From assembly GCA_017958465.1 (NCBI GenBank), contig JAGDCQ010000027.1, positions 1-10,285 of the forward strand: DNA of 10,285 bases. Reading direction: 5' to 3'. The notes under the pieces are model-generated. The model did no database searches. It saw nothing but the letters and a program-made list of their open reading frames with translations, and was not told the origin of the DNA. Origin of the DNA: Lachnospiraceae bacterium (GTDB taxonomy: Bacteria > Bacillota > Clostridia > Lachnospirales > Lachnospiraceae). Below, one piece after another: positions 1-6,185 of this stretch. Each line of letters opens with the position of its first letter. Positions within the stretch are counted from its first letter, which is position 1. The position numbers and the translations under genes were made by a program.

Positions 1-1
1 A

Positions 2-802
2 AGAAAGATCGCTGTGGAGATGAACGTCCGCGGCCTTATGAATATGCAGTACGCCATCGAAAACGGCAAAGTGTTCGTTATCGAGGCAAACCCGAGAGCT
101 TCCCGTACCGTGCCGCTTGTTTCAAAGGTCTGCGACATCAACATGGTAAGGATCGCAACACAGATCATAACGATGGAGCTTACAGGCAATCCTTCGCCGG
201 TACCCGGTCTTAAAGACAGGAAATACCCGTACTACGGCGTAAAAGAGGCAGTTTTCCCCTTCAATATGTTCCCTGAAGTGGATCCTCTTCTTGGACCGGA
301 AATGCTCTCAACAGGCGAAGTTCTCGGTATCGCTTCCGATTTCGGTGAGGCGTTCTTCAAGGCAGAAGAGGCTACACAGACAAGGCTTCCTCTTGAAGGT
401 ACAGTACTTATCAGCGTAAACAGGACTGACAAGCCTGAGGTTGCGGAAGTTGCCCGCGCATTCCATGAGGACGGATTCAAGATCCTTGCTACAGGCACGA
501 CCTATAAGACCATCACGGACGCAGGTATTCCGGCTGAGCACATCTTTAAGCTTCAGGAGGGACGTCCGAACATCCTGGACGCCATCACAAACGGCCAGAT
601 ATCCCTTATCGTCAACACTCCTTCCGGCAAGGAAGCAGCTACAGACGATTCCTACATCAGGAAGGCAGCCATCAAGAACCGCATCCCGTATATCACGACG
701 ATGGCTGCTGCAAAGGCAAGCGCTGAAGGCATAAAGAGCGTCCTTAAGAACGGAAAGATCGGTGTTATGAGCCTTCAGGAGCTTCACGGATCAGACATCT
801 GA
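2..802 (+). CDS. carB: Carbamoyl-phosphate synthase large chain, C-terminal part (5' truncated by window)
   Basis: The large (ammonia) chain of carbamoyl-phosphate synthase makes carbamoyl phosphate from ammonia, bicarbonate and two ATP for pyrimidine and arginine synthesis in the cytoplasm. Only about the last 266 residues are present; the reading frame is open from base 2 and the start lies outside. Seen in order: the end of the second ATP-grasp domain, with RGLMNMQYA and the metal/ATP motif EANPRASRTVP (its Glu codon at 83-85), then YYGVKE.VFPF and DPLLGPEM.STGE, all hallmark CarB segments; then from about base 395 the MGS-like allosteric domain, with EGRPNILDAI and IVNTPSG. The C-terminus looks complete and ends near the position of E. 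coli CarB. The next gene starts one base after the stop, which suggests translational coupling. Identity is close to certain from motif recall; whether it belongs to a pyrimidine- or arginine-specific synthase cannot be told. Confidence 0.97.
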   Translation, partial: RKIAVEMNVRGLMNMQYAIENGKVFVIEANPRASRTVPLVSKVCDINMVRIATQIITMELTGNPSPVPGLKDRKYPYYGVKEAVFPFNMFPEVDPLLGPEMLSTGEVLGIASDFGEAFFKAEEATQTRLPLEGTVLISVNRTDKPEVAEVARAFHEDGFKILATGTTYKTITDAGIPAEHIFKLQEGRPNILDAITNGQISLIVNTPSGKEAATDDSYIRKAAIKNRIPYITTMAAAKASAEGIKSVLKNGKIGVMSLQELHGSDI

Positions 803-803
803 C

Positions 804-1496
804 ATGAATGGACTAAAAGAAATAACAACTTTATTGATAGACCTCGACGATACGATCTTTGATTTTGGCAGAGCTGAAGCCATTGCTGTAAGCGATGCCT
901 TCAAAGAGGCCGGGGTCGAGCCGACTGATCATCTCCTTTCAGAGTACACGCGGATAAACCGCGCCATCTGGAAGGAGCTTGAAAGGGGCGAGATCACGCG
1001 TGAGAAGCTTCTGGTGGAGCGTTTCAGGCGTCTTTACGACGAGCTTTCGATAGACAAGGACCCGGCGGTTGTTGCAAGACTGTACCCGGAAAATCTTGCA
1101 AAGGGCTTTTTCTGGCTGCCCGGAGCGCGAGAGGCGATAATAGATCTCTCTAAGAAGTACGACATCTACGTCGCTTCCAACGGGACTACCTGGATACAGA
1201 AGAGCAGGATAGCGCAGTCCGATCTCGAAGAGTTTGTAAAAGGGGTCTTCATCTCGCAGGAGATGGGGGCTGACAAGCCGTCGCCGCTGTATTTTGACGC
1301 TTGTCTTGCGAAAATAGGGGTTGAAAGGTCTCGCTGCTGTATGGTGGGCGACAGCCTTTCGAGCGATATTCTGGGTGGGAAAAATGCAGGATTGAAGACT
1401 GTGTGGGTGAACACGAACGGTCTTCCTTCCGATCCATCCATTGTTCCGGATCATACTGTCAGGTCGCTAACGGAGTTGAAGGACCTGCTGGACTAA
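804..1496 (+). CDS. HAD-superfamily hydrolase, YjjG-like pyrimidine nucleotidase
   Basis: A 230-residue cytoplasmic phosphatase of the HAD superfamily with a helical cap after motif I (subfamily IA layout). Visible motifs: motif I DLDDT with nucleophile D13 and acid/base D15; motif II ASNGTT (S125); motif III Lys in GADKPSP (K158); motif IV GDSLSSD (D183, D188). Length and motif spelling resemble the YjjG family, which removes phosphate from non-canonical or excess pyrimidine nucleotides such as dUMP. That would suit its position one base after carB, but substrate is inference, and a generic HAD-IA phosphatase is possible. The ATG at 804 has no well-placed Shine-Dalgarno: an AGGAG lies about 22 bases upstream inside carB. 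Translation probably depends on ribosomes finishing carB. No later start is plausible because motif I begins at residue 13. Confidence 0.88.
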   Translation: MNGLKEITTLLIDLDDTIFDFGRAEAIAVSDAFKEAGVEPTDHLLSEYTRINRAIWKELERGEITREKLLVERFRRLYDELSIDKDPAVVARLYPENLAKGFFWLPGAREAIIDLSKKYDIYVASNGTTWIQKSRIAQSDLEEFVKGVFISQEMGADKPSPLYFDACLAKIGVERSRCCMVGDSLSSDILGGKNAGLKTVWVNTNGLPSDPSIVPDHTVRSLTELKDLLD

Positions 1497-1557
1497 GGCA
1501 CGGAGGCCGGTAACAAGTTTTTGGACCGGAGGCGTATGCCCCGGGGTGGAGGTAACT

Positions 1558-2553
1558 ATGTTCAATAACGGATTCGTTGAAACCATCGAGCAGTGCGATT
1601 CGTGCCTGAATGAGCTGGAGCTTGTGAAGGTTTGGGATACCATGCCCTGGCAGATAGCAGAGCTTTATGTCCCTACGGCCTGTATCTCGGATCTGTACGG
1701 CAGGGCTGTTTATATGGCTGAAAACAGGCTGGATTCCACAAGAGTGGTGGTGATCACGGCTGTTGGGGCCGCAAGGGAGACACTGCGCAAAGAGTCCGAT
1801 ATAATGGACCTTCTTGTGCTCAACTGTATCCCCAAAAAGCTCTTCTACAAAGAGGAGAGCGAGAGGTCGGTACTTGTCCGCGAATACATAAAAGGCGAGA
1901 GCCTTGGCGGCGCCGTTGCGCGTCTTGGGGCTTTCCCGGAGGCAGATGTAAGGGAGTTCGGAGAGGAGCTCTGTGAAATGTTCAAGGAACTTTACGAGCG
2001 TTCCCTTATGGTGGATCCGGGCACGCTGGTCGCAAGGAATATCATATTTGCGGACGGCAGGATGAAGTTTGTGGAGCCAAACGGCATTGAATACGGCGTT
2101 GGTCTGAAACGCAACTGGAACAGGAATGAAGCTGCCATAGGCGAGCTTATGGAGATGCTCCTTATAGGAAACGGCACAGGCTATGAGCCTGCGGCCTCAA
2201 AGGGGCTTCAGAGGGTCATAGCAAAGTGCAAAGCCGGTGCCGGGAGAAATTTTGGCAGCGTGGAAGCGCTTCTTGCAGCCCTTAAAGAAACAGAGCCCGA
2301 ACGGCATGCAAAGGCTGTGGGCACTGCAGGGATCCTTGCGATAGTTGCAGCCCTTCTCGTCTTCATAGTAGGTTTTTCGGCGGCCACGATAACGATGCAG
2401 AGAAACAATCCTTCAGACAAAGGAATCGTAGATATAGATGAAGACTACATCCCCGGTGATGCGCCGGTGATAAGGAGCGGATATGTCCCTTTTGAGGGAA
2501 GCGGGGAAAATGAAGATACTCCGACTCCGACTCCCGAAGAGGAAAACAAGTAA
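1558..2553 (+). CDS. Membrane-anchored pseudokinase (degenerate Ser/Thr kinase-like fold) with extracytoplasmic tail
   Basis: A 331-residue protein. The ATG at 1558 is chosen over an in-frame GTG at 1546 because GGAGG at 1548-1552 sits five bases before it. Residues ~30-245 follow a bacterial Ser/Thr kinase: VREYIKGESL (hinge), an alpha-E-like helix, then PGTLVARN where HRDxKPxN is expected, KFVEPNG where KxxDFG is expected, and a C-lobe ending LQRVIAKC...R..SVEALLAAL, a good match to kinase subdomain XI. Catalytic residues are gone: VAIK Lys reads T67, catalytic Asp reads T156, its Lys reads V158, DFG Asp reads E173. The Asn (N161) remains and no glycine loop is recognisable. One membrane segment (~254-278) is followed by an acidic outer tail of about 50 residues ending in a TPTPTP stretch. 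Role is unknown; a scaffold or sensor in cell-envelope control is inference from its LCP-like neighbour. Confidence 0.72.
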   Translation: MFNNGFVETIEQCDSCLNELELVKVWDTMPWQIAELYVPTACISDLYGRAVYMAENRLDSTRVVVITAVGAARETLRKESDIMDLLVLNCIPKKLFYKEESERSVLVREYIKGESLGGAVARLGAFPEADVREFGEELCEMFKELYERSLMVDPGTLVARNIIFADGRMKFVEPNGIEYGVGLKRNWNRNEAAIGELMEMLLIGNGTGYEPAASKGLQRVIAKCKAGAGRNFGSVEALLAALKETEPERHAKAVGTAGILAIVAALLVFIVGFSAATITMQRNNPSDKGIVDIDEDYIPGDAPVIRSGYVPFEGSGENEDTPTPTPEEENK

Positions 2554-2562
2554 ACTGTTACT

Positions 2563-2606
2563 AAGGGTTCTTAGAAGGCCAAAATCCTTGCAAGAACCCT
2601 TTTTTT
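2563..2606 (+). terminator. Rho-independent terminator after the pseudokinase gene
   Basis: A perfect 10-bp stem (AAGGGTTCTT at 2563-2572 with AAGAACCCTT at 2592-2601) with an inner AAGG/CCTT helix (2575-2578 with 2586-2589), running into seven T from 2600 to 2606. It points along the + strand and starts 10 bases after the stop. It ends only two bases before the Shine-Dalgarno of the next gene, so there is no room for a promoter between them. The next gene must be served by read-through or by a promoter inside the pseudokinase gene. Confidence 0.9.
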
Positions 2607-2618
2607 CCGGAGGAAACC

Positions 2619-3383
2619 GTGGCAAAAAGACGAAAAAAACAGAATGATGCTCTTTACATTCTGGTCCTGACGTGCCTTTCCGCGCTCCTGTTTTTTGCAG
2701 TGGTAATGGGCGTTACCGGGATCGTGGGCAAAATAGCGGGGGATCCTGTCCCGACTTTTGCCCCGAAGCCCATAGAAGAGGCAAAAGAGATACAGGTGGT
2801 GTCGGCGGACCTTGTCCTTGTCACGGACGGCGCGGGAGGCCTTTACGCCGCTTTCCTGGCGGAGCTCGACTGTGTCAACCTGTATTGGCGGATGAATGTG
2901 ATCCCGCTGGATACCAGGCTTGAAATATCGCCCACGCTTTACAGGGAGTGCGTAAAGGAAAATGTTTCAACTCCGCAGCTCACCACCATAGCCGAGCTTT
3001 ACAAGTGCCTTCCCGGGGAAAGCGCAGCAAGGCTTACTCTGTCCGCGATACGGGAGCTTTTGCCCTTCGAGCCGGATTATTACGTGGAGATGAAGAGGGA
3101 TACCTATCAGCGGATATTCAGGGAAAGGCCTGAAACCTATGCCTATGACGCTTTTCTGTCCCCTGACCTTAAGGAAAAGATAAGGGGAGCAGGCGGCCTT
3201 ATGGCGTTCATTAAAAACATACATGAGGATATGACAGGTAAACCGGTTGAGGCCGATCTTTTCGCTCTCGAGACTTACGAGAACCTTTCGAACCTTCGCG
3301 TGAACTGCAGACTGATACCGGGTTCGCGGCACAGCAACGGATACGTTGTCATGGCGGTTAAGGACGACTTTTTCAGAAAATAA
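2619..3383 (+). CDS. Divergent LytR-CpsA-Psr (LCP)-like membrane protein, probably catalytically inactive
   Basis: A 254-residue protein starting at GTG 2619, with GGAGG at 2609-2613 five bases ahead. A basic N-terminus (KRRKK) and one membrane segment (~11-39) predict a type II protein with its domain outside the membrane. LCP proteins attach teichoic acids or capsule to peptidoglycan. LCP-like landmarks: ADLVLVT...LAELD (core strands), VIPLDT at 94-99 where IPRDT is usual, LSAIRELL...PDYYVEM (151-158 region) like the helix plus DYYV motif, and near the end RLIPGSRHSNGYVVMAV, like the family's IPG...NG.yyyV close. The PRDT arginine is L97, and the central Arg-rich segment (family pattern LnGeqALaYvRsR...RQ) is missing, leaving a shortened middle. 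I infer an LCP fold without transferase activity. It follows a pseudokinase and precedes a secreted protein with a 20-base gap. Confidence 0.68.
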   Translation: MAKRRKKQNDALYILVLTCLSALLFFAVVMGVTGIVGKIAGDPVPTFAPKPIEEAKEIQVVSADLVLVTDGAGGLYAAFLAELDCVNLYWRMNVIPLDTRLEISPTLYRECVKENVSTPQLTTIAELYKCLPGESAARLTLSAIRELLPFEPDYYVEMKRDTYQRIFRERPETYAYDAFLSPDLKEKIRGAGGLMAFIKNIHEDMTGKPVEADLFALETYENLSNLRVNCRLIPGSRHSNGYVVMAVKDDFFRK

Positions 3384-3403
3384 AAGACAGGGGGTCAGTG
3401 CCA

Positions 3404-3817
3404 ATGGAAAAGAGGATATTTGCCGGAGTTATCATGTTCCTGCTCGCCATAAGCCTGTTTTTCGGAGGCTTCCGCGCGGGCGCTGCCGGAACCGGGGCAG
3501 GCTCTGTCTCGGATCCGCTCGTAACAAAAAGCTACCTTGAAAGACGGCTTTCCGAGGTCAGTTCCTCTTCTTTTGTGAAGGTGAACGTGAAAAAAGGCCA
3601 GACGCTCCTTGTGCCCGAAACAGGCAGGCTCTTTATGTATTCCGGGGCAGGGACCGTAGGCGGCGGCCAATTTGTGGACCTCAGCACGGGAGATGTGTTC
3701 CTGAAGGGCAACATAATGGTCAAATATAATATCTTTTTTGCTGCAGAAGGGAGCGCCTCCATCAGCGTGGCCTCTGATGCGGTTTTCTATGTACTTGGCG
3801 CGTACAACATACAATAA
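3404..3817 (+). CDS. Small secreted beta-rich protein of unknown function
   Basis: A 137-residue protein that I do not recognise by family. Start ATG 3404 is preferred because AGGGGGT at 3389-3395 is then about nine bases away; an in-frame GTG at 3398 would leave only three. The N-terminus is a clear signal peptide: Lys-Arg at 3-4, a hydrophobic core at ~7-20, and an Ala/Gly-rich probable cleavage zone (AGAAG, ~25-29). The mature part opens with SDPLVTKSYLERRLSEV, a short amphipathic helix, and then alternates hydrophobic and polar residues with Gly turns (FMYSGAGTVGGGQFVDLSTGDVF), as in a small beta-sandwich or beta-helix. There is no Cys, sorting motif or membrane segment after the signal. 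It starts 20 bases after the LCP-like gene, so co-transcription is likely, and it may be the exported partner of that protein; that link is inference. Confidence 0.75.
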   Translation: MEKRIFAGVIMFLLAISLFFGGFRAGAAGTGAGSVSDPLVTKSYLERRLSEVSSSSFVKVNVKKGQTLLVPETGRLFMYSGAGTVGGGQFVDLSTGDVFLKGNIMVKYNIFFAAEGSASISVASDAVFYVLGAYNIQ

Positions 3818-3844
3818 AGTTTTTACAGTATTATCGGGGGGAAA

Positions 3845-4699
3845 ATGAAATTTCTAAAAACCAGTTCTAAACTGCGGGATGTATTATTCATCATCGTGGG
3901 TACTGCGCTCATAGCCGTCAGCATCAATATGATCTACGACCCGATGAGCATCGTAAACGGCGGTTTTACCGGCCTTGGCATCGTTATCAAGCACTTTACG
4001 GAGATACCGATCTGGGTCACAAACGTTGTCCTGAACGTTCCTGTCTTTATATGTGCGTTCTTTCTGCTTGGACGGTCATCCACCGTCAAAAGCCTTTTTG
4101 CGGATATTATGCTGACGCTGTTTTTGGCAGTCTGTCCCCAGCTTTCGCTCTTCGGGGATGACATCCTGCTTTCCGCTGTCTTTGGCGGGATCATAGGCGG
4201 AGCCGGGATCGGCCTTTGCTTCCTTACATCCTGTACCACGGGCGGTACAGATATGCTGTCTGCGCTTATCCACACAAAGCTTCGCCACTACACTATCCCT
4301 CAGATAATGTTTGTGGTGGACGGACTTGTTATTGTGGCAGGTTTTGCGGTGTTTGGCATCAAAAACTCCATGTACGCCATAATCACCATATTCATTTCAA
4401 ACAAGATCTCCGATGCGATCCTTGAGGGCTTCAAGTTTGCAAAGATCGCCTATATCATAACCGACCACGGGAGAGAGATCGCGGACGAGATAATGGTGAA
4501 GCTGGATCGCGGAGTAACAGGCTTTGACGGGACCGGAATGTATTCCGGAAACCACAAGGATGTGCTGATGTGCGCGGTTTCCAAGAAAGAGATCGTCGAA
4601 GTATTGGACATTGTCAACAAAAATGACCCCTATGCCTTTGTGACGGTTCACGATGCCAGGGAGGTCTGCGGCGAGGGTTTCGTTGAAAATGCACATTAA
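3845..4699 (+). CDS. YitT family membrane protein (DUF161 plus DUF2179)
   Basis: A 284-residue integral membrane protein of the YitT family, widespread in Bacillota; its transported substrate or function is not established. Hydrophobic segments lie near 12-30, 35-50, 57-76, 82-100, 107-129 and 153-185, with the family's Gly-rich signatures: NGGFTGLGIVIKH at ~38-50, GGIIGGAGIGLCF at ~114-126, and the TSCTTGGTD motif at ~128-136. The cytoplasmic C-terminal DUF2179 domain spans ~200-280, with RGVTGFDGTGMYSG and NDPYAFVTVHDAREVCGEGF. Length and domain order are those of complete family members. The ATG follows a run of six G (3836-3841) by only three bases, a close but workable ribosome site. The gap to the upstream gene is 27 bases with no convincing promoter, so it may be the last gene of the 2619-4699 group. 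No strong terminator follows. Confidence 0.9.
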   Translation: MKFLKTSSKLRDVLFIIVGTALIAVSINMIYDPMSIVNGGFTGLGIVIKHFTEIPIWVTNVVLNVPVFICAFFLLGRSSTVKSLFADIMLTLFLAVCPQLSLFGDDILLSAVFGGIIGGAGIGLCFLTSCTTGGTDMLSALIHTKLRHYTIPQIMFVVDGLVIVAGFAVFGIKNSMYAIITIFISNKISDAILEGFKFAKIAYIITDHGREIADEIMVKLDRGVTGFDGTGMYSGNHKDVLMCAVSKKEIVEVLDIVNKNDPYAFVTVHDAREVCGEGFVENAH

Positions 4700-4800
4700 C
4701 AGACTGCGTTTTTGTGGGAAATGCACATAGAAAAGGGCTCATGTGTCAGGCTTTTGCCAAGTTGAACAAATAACAGGCAGTATTTTGGTTATTTCGAATA
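4700..4800. other. Gap after the YitT gene: no gene, no clear terminator
   Basis: This stretch carries no credible reading frame. It holds the second copy of the direct repeat AAATGCACAT (4719-4728; first copy 4687-4696, spanning the last codons of the YitT gene before its stop), a CACAT/ATGTG inverted pair (4724-4728 with 4741-4745) and a tiny GGC-TTTT-GCC hairpin (4749-4758). None makes a convincing rho-independent terminator, so YitT transcripts may run on towards the ATPase gene. Confidence 0.5.
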
Positions 4801-4829
4801 TTGCAAAAAAACGTGCCTTTTGTTAATAT
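4801..4829 (+). promoter_or_regulatory. Candidate sigma-A promoter for the sugar ABC ATPase gene
   Basis: TTGCAA (4801-4806) and TAATAT (4824-4829) are 17 bases apart, four of six matches to each consensus box. Transcription would start around 4836-4840, leaving a leader of about 45 bases before the ATG at 4884. It lies in the 184-base gap between the YitT gene and the ATPase gene, the only long A/T-rich stretch there. Confidence 0.55.
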
Positions 4830-4841
4830 GGGCTATGTTAA
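4823..4841. promoter_or_regulatory. 19-bp imperfect palindrome over the -10 box (candidate operator)
   Basis: TTAATATGGGCTATGTTAA has TTAA at both ends, and seven of nine half-site positions pair symmetrically around G4832. It overlaps the -10 box and the predicted start of the ATPase promoter, a typical place for a repressor. It does not match the catabolite (cre) consensus well, and no regulator gene is nearby. It could be chance in an A/T-rich promoter. Confidence 0.3.
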
Positions 4842-4883
4842 GAAGCCAACTTGCGTTGAGGGGGCTTAAATCAGGAGGAAAAT

Positions 4884-5999
4884 ATGGCAGGATTAAAATT
4901 AAAGGGGATTTACAAAGTTTATCCTAACTCTGACGTAGCAGCAGTTAAAGACTTTAACCTCGATATTGAAGACAAAGAGTTCATCATCTTCGTAGGACCT
5001 TCAGGTTGCGGTAAGTCCACAACACTTCGTATGATCGCAGGTCTTGAGGAGATCACACAGGGTGAGCTTTGGATCGACAACAAGCTTATGAATGATGTAG
5101 AGCCTAAGGATCGTGATATCGCGATGGTATTCCAGAACTACGCTCTGTATCCTCATATGTCAGTTTATGATAACATGGCATTCGGTCTTAAACTTAGAAA
5201 AACTCCTAAGGATCAGATCGACAAATTAGTTCACGAAGCAGCAAGGATCCTCGACATCGAGCACCTTCTCGACCGTAAGCCGAAGGCTCTTTCCGGTGGT
5301 CAGAGACAGCGTGTTGCTATGGGTCGTGCGATCGTTCGTAACCCTAGGGTATTCCTTATGGACGAGCCTCTGTCAAATCTTGATGCAAAGCTCCGTGTAC
5401 AGATGCGTATCGAGATCTCCAAGCTTCACCAGAGACTTCAGACAACCATCATCTACGTAACCCACGACCAGACCGAGGCTATGACACTTGGTACCCGTAT
5501 CGTAGTTATGAAGGATGGCGTTATCCAGCAGGTAGATACACCTCAGAACCTCTATGACAGACCTAACAACCTCTTCGTTGCAGGTTTCATGGGTTCACCG
5601 CAGATGAACTTCATCGATTGCCAGGTTGTAAAAGAAGGCAACGAAGTAATGCTCATGTTCGGTTCACACACCATCAAGCTTCCCGAAGCACGTGCTAAGA
5701 AGCTTATCGAGGGTGGTTACGAAGGCAAGACAGTTGTTCTTGGTATCCGTCCCGAGGATGTTAAGGATGAGCAGATGTTCATCAGCCAGTCTCCCGAGAG
5801 CACACTTGATGCTACAGTTCGTGTATACGAGCTTCTCGGTGCCGAAGTATTCCTGTATGTTCAGATCGATCAGTTCGATGTTACCGCACGAGTTAATCCT
5901 CGTACGACCGCTCGTCCCGGCGATGAGATCAAGGTTGCATTCGACCTTACCAAGATCCACATCTTTGACAAAGAGAGCGAGCAGATCATCACTCACTAA
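4884..5999 (+). CDS. ugpC: Sugar ABC transporter ATP-binding protein, UgpC/MsmK/MalK type
   Basis: A 371-residue ATPase that powers carbohydrate (CUT1-class) ABC importers from the inner face of the membrane. All ATPase motifs are intact: Walker A GPSGCGKST (38-46), Q-loop Q84, signature LSGGQ (136-140), Walker B VFLMDEP (D160, E161), D-loop SNLDAKL, switch H194. A C-terminal OB/TOBE-type regulatory region (~235-371), including LGIRPEDV and LGAEVFLYV, marks the UgpC/MsmK/MalK group rather than simpler ATPases. AGGAGG (4873-4878) lies five bases before the ATG. There is no permease or binding protein beside it: it is a single-gene unit with its own promoter and terminator, so it probably serves several importers, as MsmK does in streptococci. 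Arg is nearly always CGT, unlike the AGG-rich neighbours, which suggests high expression. The exact symbol (msmK or ugpC) is a convention. Confidence 0.95.
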   Translation: MAGLKLKGIYKVYPNSDVAAVKDFNLDIEDKEFIIFVGPSGCGKSTTLRMIAGLEEITQGELWIDNKLMNDVEPKDRDIAMVFQNYALYPHMSVYDNMAFGLKLRKTPKDQIDKLVHEAARILDIEHLLDRKPKALSGGQRQRVAMGRAIVRNPRVFLMDEPLSNLDAKLRVQMRIEISKLHQRLQTTIIYVTHDQTEAMTLGTRIVVMKDGVIQQVDTPQNLYDRPNNLFVAGFMGSPQMNFIDCQVVKEGNEVMLMFGSHTIKLPEARAKKLIEGGYEGKTVVLGIRPEDVKDEQMFISQSPESTLDATVRVYELLGAEVFLYVQIDQFDVTARVNPRTTARPGDEIKVAFDLTKIHIFDKESEQIITH

Positions 6000-6010
6000 T
6001 ATGGTTTATG

Positions 6011-6040
6011 AGACCGGCAGATCCTGCCGGTCTTTTTTTT
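6011..6040 (+). terminator. Rho-independent terminator after the ABC ATPase gene
   Basis: A perfect 10-bp GC-rich stem, AGACCGGCAG (6011-6020) with CTGCCGGTCT (6024-6033), a three-base loop ATC, and eight T (6033-6040). It begins 11 bases after the stop and points along the + strand. It isolates the ATPase as a single-gene unit and means the methyltransferase needs its own promoter. Confidence 0.95.
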
Positions 6041-6082
6041 GTTTCAGGATCGACGTTTTTCCGCGACAAGCCTGCCTGAAAC
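6041..6082. repeat. 8-bp inverted repeat upstream of the methyltransferase gene
   Basis: GTTTCAGG (6041-6048) and CCTGAAAC (6075-6082) are exact inverted copies 26 bases apart, starting directly after the T-run of the preceding terminator. Inside and beyond it, CCGC (6061-6064) and GCGG (6085-6088) offer a competing pairing. No T-run follows on the + strand, so it is not a second terminator. It may be a leader structure or protein site for the methyltransferase gene, or chance. Confidence 0.4.
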
Positions 6083-6185
6083 CTGCGGGATAAGCCTGTT
6101 TGGATCCGAATACAGAAATTGCTTGAAAAAAGCACACAAATGTATGAAAATGAAGACAGACTGTAATCTATATCGGGGAGTTCGA

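Noticed and set aside
308..787. 159-codon open frame on the minus strand inside carB
   Set aside because: It lies wholly antisense to a well-supported gene, shows no recognisable motif and has no good ribosome site.
939..1454. 171-codon minus-strand frame across the HAD gene
   Set aside because: Antisense shadow of a gene whose motifs are all intact; its composition is unlike a natural protein.
1546..1557. GTG start four codons upstream for the pseudokinase
   Set aside because: The GGAGG at 1548-1552 would lie inside the coding region; it is ideally placed for ATG 1558.
2967..3404. 145-codon minus-strand frame over the LCP-like gene
   Set aside because: Mirror of the coding strand, without domain signals or a promoter.
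4731..4755. AAAAG...CTTTT pairing as terminator of the YitT gene
   Set aside because: Only five A/T-rich pairs form before G-G mismatches, and there is no following T-run.
6039..6185. Upstream extension of the methyltransferase frame by 49 codons
   Set aside because: It would begin within the T-run of a strong terminator and run through a Cys- and Lys-rich stretch unlike family N-termini, with no ribosome site. ATG 6186 has one.
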